From Branchiostoma floridae (lineage: Eukaryota > Chordata > Leptocardii > Amphioxiformes > Branchiostomatidae), in assembly GCF_000003815.2 (NCBI RefSeq), contig NC_049986.1, forward strand, positions 13,734,336-13,798,335: a stretch of DNA of 64,000 bases, read 5' to 3'. Numbering within the stretch: position 1 is the first letter of the stretch; every line of letters starts with the position of its first letter. The notes under the pieces are model-generated. The model did not search any database, had not been told where the DNA came from, and worked only from the letters and a program-made list of their open reading frames with translations. Positions 1 to 12,117 of the stretch are shown here, piece after piece. Both the position numbers and the translations under genes were made by a program.

Positions 1-1
1 G

Positions 2-186
2 GGAGAGATGGACAGGCTACAGGGGATTGTGAAGACCATCATCGGAGGCCCCTGGGGCACAGCTGAGTATCCTGCCACCACGTGTAGGGACCTGATGTTA
101 GCACAGCCAGGACTGAAGGATGGTGAGGCAGACCTGTGTGTGTGTGTGTGTGTGTACGTATGTGTGTGCGTGTGTGAGAGAGAGAG

Positions 187-241
<55 letters not shown>

Positions 242-2513
242 TTGTGTGTGTGTATTTGTATCTATATAGCCAGTATTACTGCCCTTTGGCGTAACACACC
301 AGCTGTGTGTACATGTGTAGGTGTGTTAGGGAGTATATGTGTGTGTATGCATGCATGTGTGTGTGTGTAGGTGTGTGCACATGTGTGTGTAGGTGTGTTT
401 GTGTGTAGATGTGTTAGTGAGAGTGTGTGTGTGTACGTCTGTGTATGTGCACGCGCGCACACTCATGCACTCATGTGACAGTCCCTGCTAAACAATTGAA
501 ATGCAGAAATTGTGTGTGACTATAGTATTTCACCTGTTTTCTTGACTTCCCTCTGTGTTGTTAGGTTATTACTTCATAGACCCGGATGGAGGCTGCCTAG
601 AGAATGCGTTCCAGGCCTTCTGTAACTTCACAGCTGGAGGACTGACCTGCTTCCAGCCCACCAACAGCACCTTGGCTGTGAGTGGACATCTGCCTTTTAT
701 CATCATATAAGAACAACTTTTTAACACCCCTTTTGCATTAGAACCTGTGACCACTAGATTACCAAATTGGCTCAACAAATTTCATCTGTACATTTGGTAA
801 ATTTTACTGTCTTTTAAATCATTCTTTTTGCATCACACAACATATTACAATCATAAGATCAAGAAGCATAAAGATGCAACTTTAGATTGCCATCAAATGG
901 TAAGAGGATTTAAGCTAGTCACAGAATTTCTCTTTGTGTGCTTTTCACAGCAAAATCTAAGACGTATTGGTGTCAAACAAATCCTGGTTGTGATTGTAGA
1001 TTAGTCAAATCATAAGATTAAATGATGACAGCAAGTTAGGCTGGCTGCGGAGATAAGAGCAGTGACTTCAAGGTAGTTCTTAAATCTGAAACAAAATAGT
1101 CATTAGCTGATATCTCCAAGTCAAAAACATTTTATTGTTTCAGTAGTCTACATGTGTCCCTAACTTGAAATTATGATTTGTAAAATCTTTTTCAGTCCCC
1201 AAGAAGTCCACACAAGGTTGACAACTTTACCTGGTTCAGTGAGTTGGAAGGTGGTTTTGAGGTAGGTTGTTGGCAATTCAATTTACTTGATGATTCTGCG
1301 TGATGTCTTAAGTAAGTCATATGCGAGAGGTATGTTTTGAAATCGAAATGGAAATGATTTAGTAGAAGACAAAGATTGATAGTTTTTTAAGATATTCAAT
1401 ATACGGTATGAATATAGTTCAGCTCATAATGAACAACTTATTGCACCGTTTAAGTTACAGTCTAGTACTACACATATACATTGTACATTATGTTACAACA
1501 ATTTCAGTTACTACAATACTAGTGGATATCGGTTTCACCAGTTACTCAAGTGGAATCTACAGTTGATAAAGGTAACTACATGTATTACATCATATTGGTT
1601 TTATATATTCTACTTTTCATTAGTCAAATAATAATTATCTGTGTTTATGTTTAATCAGATCCAGTACGACGGCGACCCTGTGCAGCTAAACTACATCCAG
1701 GCCATGAGCACGCGCGCGACCCAGACCTTCACGTTCGAGTGCTCGTCGGCGGTAGCCTGGTACAACTGGAACACTGACGGCTACGATCAGGCGGTACAAC
1801 TCCGGTCCAACAATGACAACATACTAACCTATGGAACTCCTGGGGTAAAGACTATATATGATGGATGCCAGGTTAGTACCTTTCTGTTCCATCTTACTCT
1901 CCACATGCTGACTCATCCTGAAGCCAATACAAAATTACATGTTGTATACAGTCAAACTTGTGACCACCTCTACATGAGGACCACTTGGCCAATGTGAGCA
2001 ATTTTTGTTTAGTCTCTTTGATGATTTTTTTTCATTACCTTAAGCATTAAGACCCCTGTCTATAGTGACCTCATACTCATAAGAGGAATAGGTTACAGGT
2101 GACAAATGATATACTTAGTAGTTGTCAGCATACCCAGTGCTTTTCCTCCTAGACTTATCAATGGTAATTTCATGAATGTTTGTAAAGTTAACTTAAATAA
2201 CAGTCTGACATTTTTCGGGTCAGTAGCTGTATAAGTTCTTTCCTATATGTCCATTTGACTAGAGTAATATGAATAAATCAACATATGTAGAGTGAACCAA
2301 GGAGTGAAACATTTACCCAATGTTGTCACACCAAGTCTCATAACAACATGTCCCTTGTTTTTCCAGTTTGCCTCCCCCCAGCTGGACCTGACAGTTATAG
2401 AAATCAACACAACGGCCACAGAATGTGTTCCTGTCAGAGACTTTGGGGTGTTTGAGCTGAATGAAAATGGACAAGAGTTTGGCTTTTCAGTCGGCCAAGT
2501 TTGCTTCCAATAG
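2..2513 (+). CDS. Fibrillar collagen alpha chain, C-propeptide (COLFI), 3' part of gene
   Basis: This is the C-terminal propeptide of a fibrillar procollagen, which selects and trimerises chains in the ER before removal outside the cell. Coding exons: 2-122 (upstream limit outside window), 565-677, 1196-1261, 1659-1871, 2367-2513. Every junction is GT..AG and in phase, giving 219 residues and a TAG stop. Family landmarks in order: TCRDL, FIDPDGGC (the calcium-loop region, usually WIDPNQGC), AFCNF (an N-glycosylation sequon), WFSE, QLNYIQAMS, DGC, and the ending QEFGFSVGQVCF. Eight cysteines are present, but the one that normally follows TCRDL by a few residues is Ala/Gln here, and an extra Cys occurs in TECVP. 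The triple helix would lie upstream. The collagen clade cannot be assigned from this domain by eye. Confidence 0.9.
137..455. repeat. TG/GA microsatellite in collagen intron
   Basis: Long (TG)n runs are interrupted by two (GA)n blocks and then by degenerate GTGTGTAG repeats, filling most of the intron between the first two exons. At about 246-310 it is interrupted by a fragment of the dispersed repeat that also occurs at 45820-46008 and 60966-61163. Confidence 0.9.
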
Positions 2514-2709
2514 TAGAGAAATGAGAGATAAGTATTTGAGTGACTCAATATATGCCTTTACTAAGGAGGAGAAAATGACAAAAAAATCTAATTGTACTCC
2601 TATACCAAAAAAATGAAGCTACTTAAGTAAAAGTAGACCCCTTGAATTATACCCACTGTCACTCAAGAAAGTTTTAGATATATATCTTCTGGCTGCAGTG
2701 TAACTTGTT

Positions 2710-2715
2710 AATAAA
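2710..2715 (+). terminator. Candidate polyadenylation signal of the collagen gene
   Basis: AATAAA lies 197 bases after the collagen stop codon, with AT-rich sequence and T-rich runs following. Position fits a short 3' UTR. No transcript evidence is available. Confidence 0.5.
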
Positions 2716-4206
2716 TTTAGTCTTAAGGAAGATATGGTGTATTTTATGGCATTTATCTGCCTGTTCTATATTAAAGAACCTCAAAACAACATCGTATAAT
2801 GGGAATTCTGTTCTCACCTCATGATTATATGGTGCTATTTCTCACTTGACTTTATTCTAAGAATAGTATATTTTTGTTCATATGTAAGTTTTGGGGAAGT
2901 GACTGTCTACTGTACACAATATGTCAGCCTATACTCATGCATGTCCTGATTTGTGCAGAAAGAGTCTTTCTTGTAGTTTTAGTACGGCATGCTAAGGAAA
3001 CTAATTGAAGGTACTTAGACCTTTCATTGCTAAATAATGAAATATACACACTGTTCGTGAGGCCAAAAATGTGCATTTTTTATCTAGTAGAAAATTAGAA
3101 AAATACTATTCCCTAAACCCAACAATTCCTACAACTTTTATCCAATATGCTGGAGTTATATCTTTAAAAAAAAAGAAATGTTATCAGTATAGCAGAGGTG
3201 CAACAATTTTACTGGTGACCACCTTAACGATCTTCTTTCACAAATGCAATGTGTTTAAGAACACATGTATGTTAGCAAATTTATGGATTAGTCTTGGTCA
3301 GTACTATTATATTTCAAAGTGAGCAAACCTTATACTTATAGTAATAAGTGTTTTGTGTAAAAGCAGTACCTTCTTTATTTTTATGTTGATACATTTAAGT
3401 GTCATGATCTTCTTTCTTTCTTGTATATGCAGCTGCTGTGAATATTCTTTTGCTTTTGTTATTACAGCCTAGAGGCTTGATTTTGCTAATCCCTAGATTA
3501 GGACATTTCTGTCATTACTGGTACTGGTGCATGTTTCACAACAGAACTTCATCACTTTGGTAGCACCTCTGTGGTGAAGGAACAAGTGGACTTTGTTCAT
3601 GTGAATTATCTTTTGCCTAAAAACCAGGACCTGCAAAAGGCAGGTTATTCTAAAATAAAAAGATGGCATGCAGATTCATCACATAACCTGGAGCTATTAG
3701 AGTAGGAAGTTTTTGTGGTAAGCTGTTTCCTTCTGGGGAGAATCAGATTCTGTTTTCATGCTTATATAAAACAGTCATTATACTTAGTGCCAAACAATTA
3801 TTTGTGTTTTTCTGTATTTACATGTAGGTCTTTCATGTCAATCAGAATTAAACTTGTTTTTTTTTTACAAATACTGTTGCATTTTGTTGTGTTGACATCG
3901 CTATTAAAGGGTTTCTTAAATGTTGTACAAAGCAGGAGGCAAAGAGGTTTGACAGGTTTATGATGGATTGATAAACAAAGGCAAGTAAAGCATATGGTCC
4001 CAAGCAAACAGATGTTCTGCAGTACTCAGACCGACATGGTGCTAAAAAGATTACCTTGTGATAAGAAAAGATATTGTCACGTTTAGCCCCACCAGATTGT
4101 ACAAAGATTTTTGTTATACTAAATTCTTTAGTCAGTAGAATTTTAAGATTTTTCCGTATCCATATTTTCTAGTTTATGGTCGATCATACTTTTTGTTGTG
4201 TCATTA
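2716..4206. other. Intergenic, no gene recognised
   Basis: AT-rich sequence with short open frames only. I saw no family motifs, no RNA gene and no long repeat. Confidence 0.5.
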
Positions 4207-4209
4207 AAG

Positions 4210-4331
4210 CTTCCATATAATGGGAAATATGAACTGAAAAGGCTCCGTTCCAGTGTCGTCAAACGAGTACCACCGTTTGGACTTTGGCGTTTCAGCACCA
4301 AGGACAGAGTCCCTGTCCCCATAGACCCCAG
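4210..4331 (+). CDS. Candidate orphan exon of an unidentified gene
   Basis: A 122-base open stretch lies between a possible acceptor (TTAAAG) and a donor (CAG|GTATAT) and encodes 40 codons ending in phase 2. The peptide is basic and proline-containing, with the stretches GKYELKRLR and VPPFGLWRFSTKDRVPVPID. Its composition looks protein-coding and unlike the surrounding AT-rich DNA. I do not recognise the family and found no partner exon on either side. The donor coincides with the start of the long dispersed repeat at 4327-4870, so this may be a broken or captured exon. Confidence 0.3.
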
Positions 4332-4870
4332 GTATATTTAGCTGTCAGTTAATGTTCTTGTCAACAGATTTTCAAACATAGTATGTAAATTGCTGGTGCT
4401 TTTCCAGACAGGGCACCTTAAAGCAACGTACGTAAGCACCTCGAAAGATATCAGCAACAAGTAAACTCAAACTGTTGCCTGTTTGAAGTGTGGTGACCAT
4501 CCAAATAGTTACTAAACCAGAATCACATCTTCAGCTCAACATGTTATACTTCGTCTTGTGCAACACAGCAGACAGGTATGCCTCACGAGTGTGAAGTTCG
4601 GCAAACATAATGTCGAGGTGTTCAGGTTACTATGTCTCTTTGTTCCCTTGTAACTCACGACAAGGGGAACAAAATTAAGAAGAGGCCGAAGGCACCAGAA
4701 TACCGCTGTATAAGCACCTGAGTCACAAGGTTAAATAAAGATGGTATCAATGACGGCACTCTGTATTGTGTTGAAGAATGCCATTGCCTCGAAAAATACT
4801 GCTGGTGATCTTTCGTGGGGTAACTCTCTGCCTTTGTCAACACAGGTGTTTTGGCATAAATATTGTGAAC
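4327..4870 (+). repeat. Dispersed repeat A, copy 1
   Basis: About 540 bases aligned by eye with 10000-10545 in the same orientation. Shared blocks start with CAGGTATATTTAG, then TGTCAGTTAATGTT, CAACAAGTAAACTCAAACTG, and later ACATGTTATACTTC and GAGTCACAAGG. Divergence and small gaps indicate an old duplication or transposon family. No coding potential was seen. Confidence 0.8.
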
Positions 4871-5995
4871 GTCAATGTACTGAATGAGGCCACTTTGCAA
4901 ATCACCTGACAGCTCGGACTCTAGCTGGATACGTAGGACAAAACGGACACACTAGTTTATTTGGGCTTCATATGCACCAATCGAAGATTACATGACAAAC
5001 TGAACTGAACTGAACTGAACTTCCACTCCTCGGAAATCGTGATGTTTATCATTCGGTCACGTGGGCTCCTCGTGACGTGTTTGGGGAAACTTGAACCAAC
5101 CAGTTGAAATGATCCCGAAAGCAGAAACAATGTCATCAACTCAGGTAGGAAATCAATTTACTGTACTCATTTTGTTCCATTTGCTTAAAGACAGACAATG
5201 ACAATGTGGCGATGCACTGAAGTTATATCTTATTTTAACGGTGCCATATACAAAGGACATACAGAAGGTAAAGGTAGACTCATAGCCCTACAGGTGTCTA
5301 GAGCGGCTGTTTACCTAAAACGCAAAAGTGTACTATAGAAGGCGGTACCCTTCCAAACTTCGTCACTTGAAACGTCGCGCCAACGACCGGCTAAGAATAG
5401 GTATTTAACTTTATAAGTCCCGTACCTTCCTGCCCGAAGGCAGACATTGACCGTCATGGTGCGCAAACCTACAAGCGATAAGCTCCCTCGGTGTACCATT
5501 ACCAAGACCATTACCGTTACCAAGCCGCCGCCGCTGTCAGGCGTTATAGGTTGCAAATTGGCGACAACAAAGTTTAACACAATAGATATACAAAATACTT
5601 CAACTGCCGTAACGTTACATGTACTTGTGCCGTAGTGGCTCACACCTGACTCACATCCTCTACGTACCAGTCCTAGTAGTCCGTACAAGAGTAGCAGTAT
5701 GTGTACATTTCTCGGTGTGCAAGCCGAACTCCCTCGAGAATACGTACAACTACATCACAGGACAAGAAACCAAACTATCGTTTGTTGCCTTATAAAATAT
5801 GTTATATACATGTAAGTAGTCTCTCCTCTATCTCTGTCTCTCTCTCTCTCTCCCTCCCCCCCTCTCTCTCTCGTTTGCGTGTGTGTGACTAGGCCATCTA
5901 GGTGCTTTCCTTGTTACTACAGCTGGACTTCTGATCTTTCAGCTCATTCTGCTCGATTTTCATTGAAATGTTTGTTTCATATTTCAGATCTAGAT
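4871..5995. other. Intergenic upstream of the sialyltransferase
   Basis: Contains a (CTGAA)n stretch at about 4997-5020, the same short tail seen after the LINE fragment near 8350 and again near 50550. It also contains a C+T-rich microsatellite at about 5821-5875. The remaining short frames carry no recognisable motif. Confidence 0.5.
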
Positions 5996-6037
5996 CCATT
6001 GCATTGACCAAATCGTCCTCAAGTGTGATCACGAGCC

Positions 6038-7668
6038 ATGAGGGCCACAAAGACGACTCTTTTCATTGGTGTGCTATGTCTCTGCATCCTTGTCAACGTT
6101 CTCCTCAGCAAGTTTCCAAACACGACAGACGTTCCTCAAACCATTGATGGGCTGTATTGTAACGTGAAGACGAAGATATCATTTTCAACGATAACGCAGA
6201 ACTCCACCAACTTTGAGAATCGTTCGGACGAAGAGGTTCTACCAAAGGGGAGTCTGGAGAATTCGGTCAGCTACAACTCCTGCGCGGTTGTAAGCAGCAG
6301 TCACGGGCTCATGCTCCACACGTACGGGCGGGAGATAGGTGCGTATTACAGTGTCTTCAGTGGGAATACCCTAGTGCGTATTCGCACTTAAGTTCAGTGC
6401 TTTTGGGGTAACGTGTCTAAATTTAGATATGTATTGGTAGACAAACATTTCAGATCAGAAGTCCAGCTGTAGTAATTTGTCACTTCCTACAATCAACATC
6501 ATTCGGAAAATAACACTCCTTCCTGGAGTGAAATGCCCCTTGAAGTAACGATTTGTTACCTATATAGAGCCCTTCGTGTGACACATAATAGATATTTGAA
6601 CACCATTCTGTGTTTTTGTTTCAGATGCCCACGACGCCGTTCTGAGATTCAACTGTGCTCCGACGGAAACGTTTGAAGAGTTTGTCGGCAGCCGGACGGA
6701 CATACGGCTCATCAACACTAGGATACCTGGACGAGCATGCAAGAAAGAATTTTTGAACGACAGTATCGCCATGTTCAACCGTGAAATCACTGTCGTCAGA
6801 AACTTTGACGCAGTTCGTTTGGCACCACGAGGTATAGACACCAAGAAAGACCGATTTCGCGTTTTTGAAAACTTGAAAGAGTTTGGAAGAACACACCCTA
6901 ACAGGACAATGCCTTTCATACTGATACCAGACTTCGGGAAAGACATTGCTACTGAACTCGGGCGTTTCTGCATCGCAACAGGGAAGTGTAAGAAAACGGA
7001 CAAGTCTCCCAGCACTGGCATGTTCGGTAAGTATTTTACGATCTCCAGAGTTACATTTCGGCGACGCCCAAAGTGCGGAGGTTTTTAGCATAGTACTTTG
7101 AACTTTGAAAGGGTGGTAAATGTTCCAAAAGGGTCACAAAACATTGTATTCTTAAAAAGCTTTCATATGTCATGTCATTTTGGGCGCAACAACAATCTTG
7201 GTCGTTTTTAGCTGCCTTCAATGGGCCGGCATAATGAACTTTTTGACACCTTGCGTTTTTGATCGCATTGCTGCATCTGCGCCACCTTACGATAAGCAGT
7301 GACAGAACACATTATGCCCCGAGGAAAGCAGCTGAAAGCCACAGAAACGTTGGAGGTGACTTTGGAAGTGTAAAAATACTTTTGTTGCGAAATATAACGG
7401 GATTATTTGTGTTTCTTTAGGGGTTGTTATGATGCTACATCTTTGCAACTGGGTATACGTCTACGAGATCCTTCCTTCCAACAAGGACAGCACGAATCTA
7501 AGGTATTACTACGACGAGAAGGCCAAGAATCTTAAGACGACGGGTGGATTCCACTCCTTCAGCCAAGAGAAGCAGTACATCCGGACATTGTCCTTGACTT
7601 CTGATCAGGACATAGCCAATACCGGCGTGGCACTGTTAAAAGGACTGAACAAGGTTCGCTGTGATTGA
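6038..7668 (+). CDS. Beta-galactoside alpha-2,6-sialyltransferase-like (GT29)
   Basis: A Golgi type II enzyme that transfers sialic acid from CMP-sialic acid to galactose-terminated glycans. Exons 6038-6338, 6625-7026 and 7421-7668 join in phase 1 and 1, giving 316 residues. Start chosen: ATG 6038, followed by a short cytosolic stretch and a membrane anchor at about residues 8-24. The L-motif begins at Cys82 (SCAVVSS) and runs through YGREIDAHDAVLRFN and VGSRT. The S-motif PSTGMFG..MMLHLC ends near Cys243, and Cys82-Cys243 would be the conserved disulfide. Motif III is RYYYDE, and the VS motif has His279 and Glu284 five residues apart as in ST6Gal. LPSNK and the ending LNKVRC favour ST6Gal over ST3Gal or ST8Sia. 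The stem is short: human ST6GAL1 is about 90 residues longer. Confidence 0.9.
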
Positions 7669-8093
7669 CGTTAACAGTATTAGCCATGCTACGTCGGCTA
7701 TTGGATAAGTGCATGTCGGGTATAAAACATGTACAGAAGAAAACGACACTTTTCTTCCTGCGGTCGGGAGCGGTCTGTAGGTAAGGCTCTGTCACAGCTT
7801 TTAAAAATGTGAAAATATGAGGCAATTTATAACAAGTTTTTTGTCAACAAAAAGTAGACACTTGGTGTTTGCTCATGCACTATATTTCCTATTAGATTGA
7901 AATCTACATAAGGTGATTTAAGGTGAGGGGATTAAAAAAAAAAACTTTAACAAAAATTACTCTTTTTCCAACCATACTATCGAAAGGGCAAAGCTGAATT
8001 ACCAGTTCAAAAGTTAAATGTAAGCTACATAGCAACCTGGAATTATATAGATAACCCGAAATCAAGAAGATACGTGGTTATATACTCTGGCAA

Positions 8094-8352
8094 AGTGGTC
8101 TGCCACGGATTACTAGAGTCATCAGCGATCGACGCCTGGCCCTTGCTGGTCATGTGATGCGTCATGACGAGATGGCTGGAAGGGTTCTTCTCTGGCGGCC
8201 CGACGACAAGACCTAGAGAAGACGCGGCCGACCATCCCTGACCCTTAAGTGGGTGATTGAGGAAGATGTTGGCCTCCAAGACGGAGACCTCCTGTCTGTC
8301 ATGCGCGACAGAGTCGTATGGAAAAACTTCATAGTGTCACCGGATGGATGAA
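8094..8352 (+). mobile_element. Decayed LINE fragment (C-terminal end of reverse transcriptase ORF)
   Basis: The + strand reads RLALAGHVMRHDEMAGRVLL, then after one in-frame stop RRRGRPSLT, EEDVGL and VMRDRVVWKNF. This is the post-reverse-transcriptase tail common to many non-LTR retrotransposons. It ends in a short ACTGAACTGAC tail. It is 5'-truncated and inactive. The exact clade cannot be named by eye. Confidence 0.75.
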
Positions 8353-8419
8353 CTGAACTGACTATATACTCTGGCGACATTATTTTTTTCTGAGGCGCGT
8401 TGACGCCTGGAGTCATGGA

Positions 8420-9999
8420 ACTGACTACTTTCTCTCGCAGAAGGAAAAGAAAACTGCATAGAACTGCGTGGCGCTTGTGTCACGACGTCGTAGTTAATAT
8501 TCTATCTATAGAATAGAACCTAAGTGTAGTTTTACTAGATCTATTGTATGTCTGGCATAGAGTCTAAGTCTATCTTGTACTATATCTTTGTTATCAACAA
8601 GTACACTGACGCAACATTCTGGCTTTGTGTAACATTGTACACTGGTTTCTTTAAATATTGTAAAGCAAAAATCTACATCTACTGATACAGTATTAGATTA
8701 ATCTTACTATATAGCTTATTGTATTATACAATATACTCCACTTTGACTTACATTCGCAATAAACGTTGACTTTACATGACTAGTCAAAACTGATTCGTCC
8801 TAATATACATATGGAAAAAAATGATTTTTCAGCTATGCAGGACTTTGCGAGGTCCTTTCGATGTGTTATTTCTCATTTCGTCATAGAAAAAGACACACGT
8901 CTAGACGGCTGTCCGCAAGACTATGTACCGTTATTTTGATGACGAGAGAGCAAGGACATCAGGCGATAACATATTGTCACTGCTCACACTTGGTAGATTG
9001 TCAAAGGAAAGCGATAAAAAAGGGAAAACGTACAAAAAGTAAAGTCTCCAAACAGTTGGGGTGAAAGATCGTAATTTTAAAAAGGGTGACTTCTGCGGGA
9101 TTCTCTGACAGTCCCTTACGCCACGATCAGTTGAGTAAAAGGTCAACGGCGATAAGGGAAACGGATGATATCCACATACACCTTAACCTACTTATTACGT
9201 ACAAGAATTGATGTGTACAAAAATATAGGGGGTGATTCATGGTAATACATGGACTCTTTACGCCGCGTATGAAAATCAATAATTTTTATGCCAAGTAGCG
9301 TTTTAGGGAGTCTAGAAAGTCATTGAAAATGTACGTGAAGATTTCGGGACCTGTTTGTGAAAGTTTTCAAATGCTACAACCCTAATGTCTAACATTTTCA
9401 CATTTTAAAAAGTTGTGACGGTATACCCTAACAGACCCCCAACCTGCAGTACCGCTCCCGGCCGCGGCAAGAAAAGAGCCGAATACGGTCTTTTTGGGAA
9501 TGGGGAAATCGCGTACGGCTCGCAAAGGGTTTTGAAAATTTAATGCGGCTTTGAAGCAGTGAGACCAGAATAAAGACACATACAGGTTTTTCTAGGGATT
9601 ATCGATATTAACATACCAAAAGTGATTGCATGATGATCTTTTGCTCTTCCGTTTTTGGCGGCGAGAAGTTGTTACTTACAACATTACACAACTTTGAAAC
9701 TCTTTTCCGAGGTAAACCGAGTAAAGCAGCATAACCTTAGTTTTGATCAACGATATCAAAGTTGTTTAACACGTAGATGTAGGATTTTTTCTGAATGTAA
9801 CGTTAGATGCAGAAAATCTCTCCGATTGGCTTTTCCGCCATAGACTATGATTACACTCCATCACCGTGGATTGCGGTTTGTGTCTTTCGATAAAATGCCC
9901 ATGCAGTGGATTTTAAGAGACAGCTATCATTAGGGCCTTTTTCAGAATACACCATATTCTTTGACCTTGTCGCACATGTACACAGTTGACACGGTAGTT
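8420..9999. other. Intergenic, no gene recognised
   Basis: AT-rich sequence with no family motif. AATAAA at 8758-8763 could serve the sialyltransferase transcript or the LINE remnant. Nothing else was resolved. Confidence 0.4.
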
Positions 10000-10545
10000 T
10001 TCCAGGTATATTTAGTTGTCAGTTAATGTTGTTGTCAACAGATTTTCAGCTTAATAGTATGGTAAATTGTCGGCACTTTCCCAGACAGAACACCTTGAAG
10101 CAACGTACTTGAGCGTCTCGAAAGATATGACCAACAAGTAAACTCAAACTGTTACCTGTTTGAGTTGAAATGACCCTCCGAATAGTTACCAAACCAGAAC
10201 TACATCTTCAGCCCAACATGTTATACTTCATCTTGTGCAACACAATATACCTCATGATTAGTATTGAAGTGTGAAATTCGGCAAACATAACATGTCGAGA
10301 TGTTTGTCAAGCGTGTTGTTCAGGTTACTATGACGCTTTGTGCCCTTGCAACTAAAAAAAGATGGCTGAATGCACCCGTGAACTTCTGTAGAAGCACATG
10401 AGTCACAAGGGTAAATAAAGCTGGTGCCAGCGACGACAGGCGCTATTAGTGTTGAGGCATGCCGTTACCAACAAAATACTGGCACTCTTTTATTTATGGG
10501 GTAGGTTGTGTCTGGTTTTATTTAGTACTGGCAAAATAGGAGTTC
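10000..10545 (+). repeat. Dispersed repeat A, copy 2
   Basis: Direct-orientation relative of 4327-4870, sharing the leading CAGGTATATTTAG and many blocks. It ends about 100 bases before the 3.1 kb inverted-repeat element, so the two may be unrelated insertions. Confidence 0.8.
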
Positions 10546-10852
10546 AATTAACTTGCTGCCAAATCTGCAAACACCTCCATTAACACTTTTCGTCCATTCA
10601 TACTATTTTACGGAAGTCACACTTCAGTTAAGTAGAAGGAAGCTACTCTCCAAGCAGAGGTTGAGTCGCGTAGATATAGTAGTAGGTATCCTATTTGTCC
10701 TGTTCGCCATTGATCCTCCGGTATGAAGTGATGCGGAAAACTGCCGTCTGAAGCCTAAAGTTGTCTGTGAGCTAATGCGCCCGCCGTATAGCGGGCGCCC
10801 AGCACCGCCCGAAGCGAGAACATGTCGAGGGTTGGGTGGGCGGGTTCGCTTT

Positions 10853-10977
10853 AGGCCCCAGACGAGGACGGAGGATCTGGCAGCATGCACGTTGTGCTCA
10901 GGTGTGCACCTCTATATATACCTGGTAACCGGAAGTGACGTCATCCCTATCGGACCAATGGGCGAACAGAATAAATA
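10853..10977 (-). promoter_or_regulatory. Promoter-like module, copy 1
   Basis: Direct duplicate of 13507-13632. On the minus strand the order is ATTGG (CCAAT box, 10955-10959), a fused CRE/ETS site (CCGGAAGTGACGTCA on the plus strand at 10929-10943), then TATATATA (about 10913-10920). This is a normal order and spacing for a leftward core promoter. Transcription from this copy would run out through the left end. Promoter function is inferred from motifs only. Confidence 0.45.
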
Positions 10978-11692
10978 GTATCCTATTTGTCCTGTTCGCC
11001 ATTGATCCTCCGGTATGAAGTGATGCGGAAAACTGCCGTCTTTGCCCCAGCCCTCTTTGGCTGTTATGCTCCTACCTATTTCCGGCATTCAATTGCTTCC
11101 ACTTCGTCGCCTCCCTACTATGATACTTTCCCGAGGTATCTATTCGCTCCTTTCCTCTTCCTGAATACTGTTAAAAATCACTCCCTATCTTCATCCCGTC
11201 TTCCCGTCCTTATCATCACTCTCTCGCCTTTCCTCTCCCCTTACCCATCCAATCCCTTTCTTATATCTCTCGACTTGTCCCCCACACTTCATCATGTTCT
11301 TCTCTGAACTTCGTCAAAACAACGCTTACCCACTCTAATCGGCCGCAGCGCACGCTTCGAAAACTGAGGGAAAATCAACGCCGAGAATACCGATCTAAAT
11401 TTCTCCACGTACAAAAGTGGAGCGAAAACAGGAAGGAATGAAAATTCTTCGAATGCTATCCTATCTTCTCGGCGACTATGGGAACCACGCCCTTCTGGTG
11501 TCCCATAAAGGGAGCTCTCTAGTGCATCTGGCAAAATCCGCAATGTTCCGAAAAACAACAAGATCCTATGCGCACAATTTCAAAAAACGCAAAACATATT
11601 GCTCACTCCATTCCTTATGCCCGTGTCCCACAAACACTATAACCAAGCCTCAGTCCGGACCAAGTCCTTACACACTCCCGCATAGCATGTTA

Positions 11693-12117
11693 TCCAGCCT
11701 TCCGCGGAACCCCGTCGCGCTGGATAAAATCGCCAAATGTCAAACAAGAGCGTACACAACTTTTAGGGTTTTCCAAGAATCCAGCTTTCCGCGGAACCCC
11801 TTCGCACTGGATGATATCACAACAAATCACGAAAAGGAAAAAAAAAAAGAACACAATTTCTCGGATCGTCCAGCCTTCCGCGGAAACCCTTCGCACTGGA
11901 AACGTCACACCGAGCTGAAGAAAAACTGCACATTTTTTTTTTGGGGGGGGGGGGGGGGTCATTCAGCTTACCGCGGAACCCCATCGCACTGAATGATATC
12001 TTGCCGTGCTAAAAACGTCGTCAGACCAAAGACGTTCTTAGTCAGACCAATCTCAAAACAGGGTTACTCGATTAGTTCCTAACCATCCAGCATCCCGCGG
12101 CACCCCATCGCACTGGA
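11693..12117. repeat. Five-copy array of a palindromic CCGCGG motif
   Basis: Copies at 11693-11734, 11780-11818, 11869-11906, 11962-12000 and 12086-12117. Each is an imperfect dyad: TCCAGC, then CCGCGG, then CGCACTGGA, often followed by TGATATC. Spacings between starts are 87, 89, 93 and 124 bases, with unrelated spacer sequence. Conserved motif with variable spacer suggests a binding-site array rather than a simple minisatellite. Confidence 0.8.

Noticed and set aside
6560-7091. Two 150-codon minus-strand frames
   Set aside because: Antisense to the second sialyltransferase exon, whose plus-strand translation has clear GT29 motifs.
11417-11992. 191-codon open frame inside the 3.1 kb element
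   Set aside because: It runs through the palindromic array and a homopolymer tract, and the apparent protein repeats (FPRNP..ALD) only reflect the DNA repeat. No family motif.
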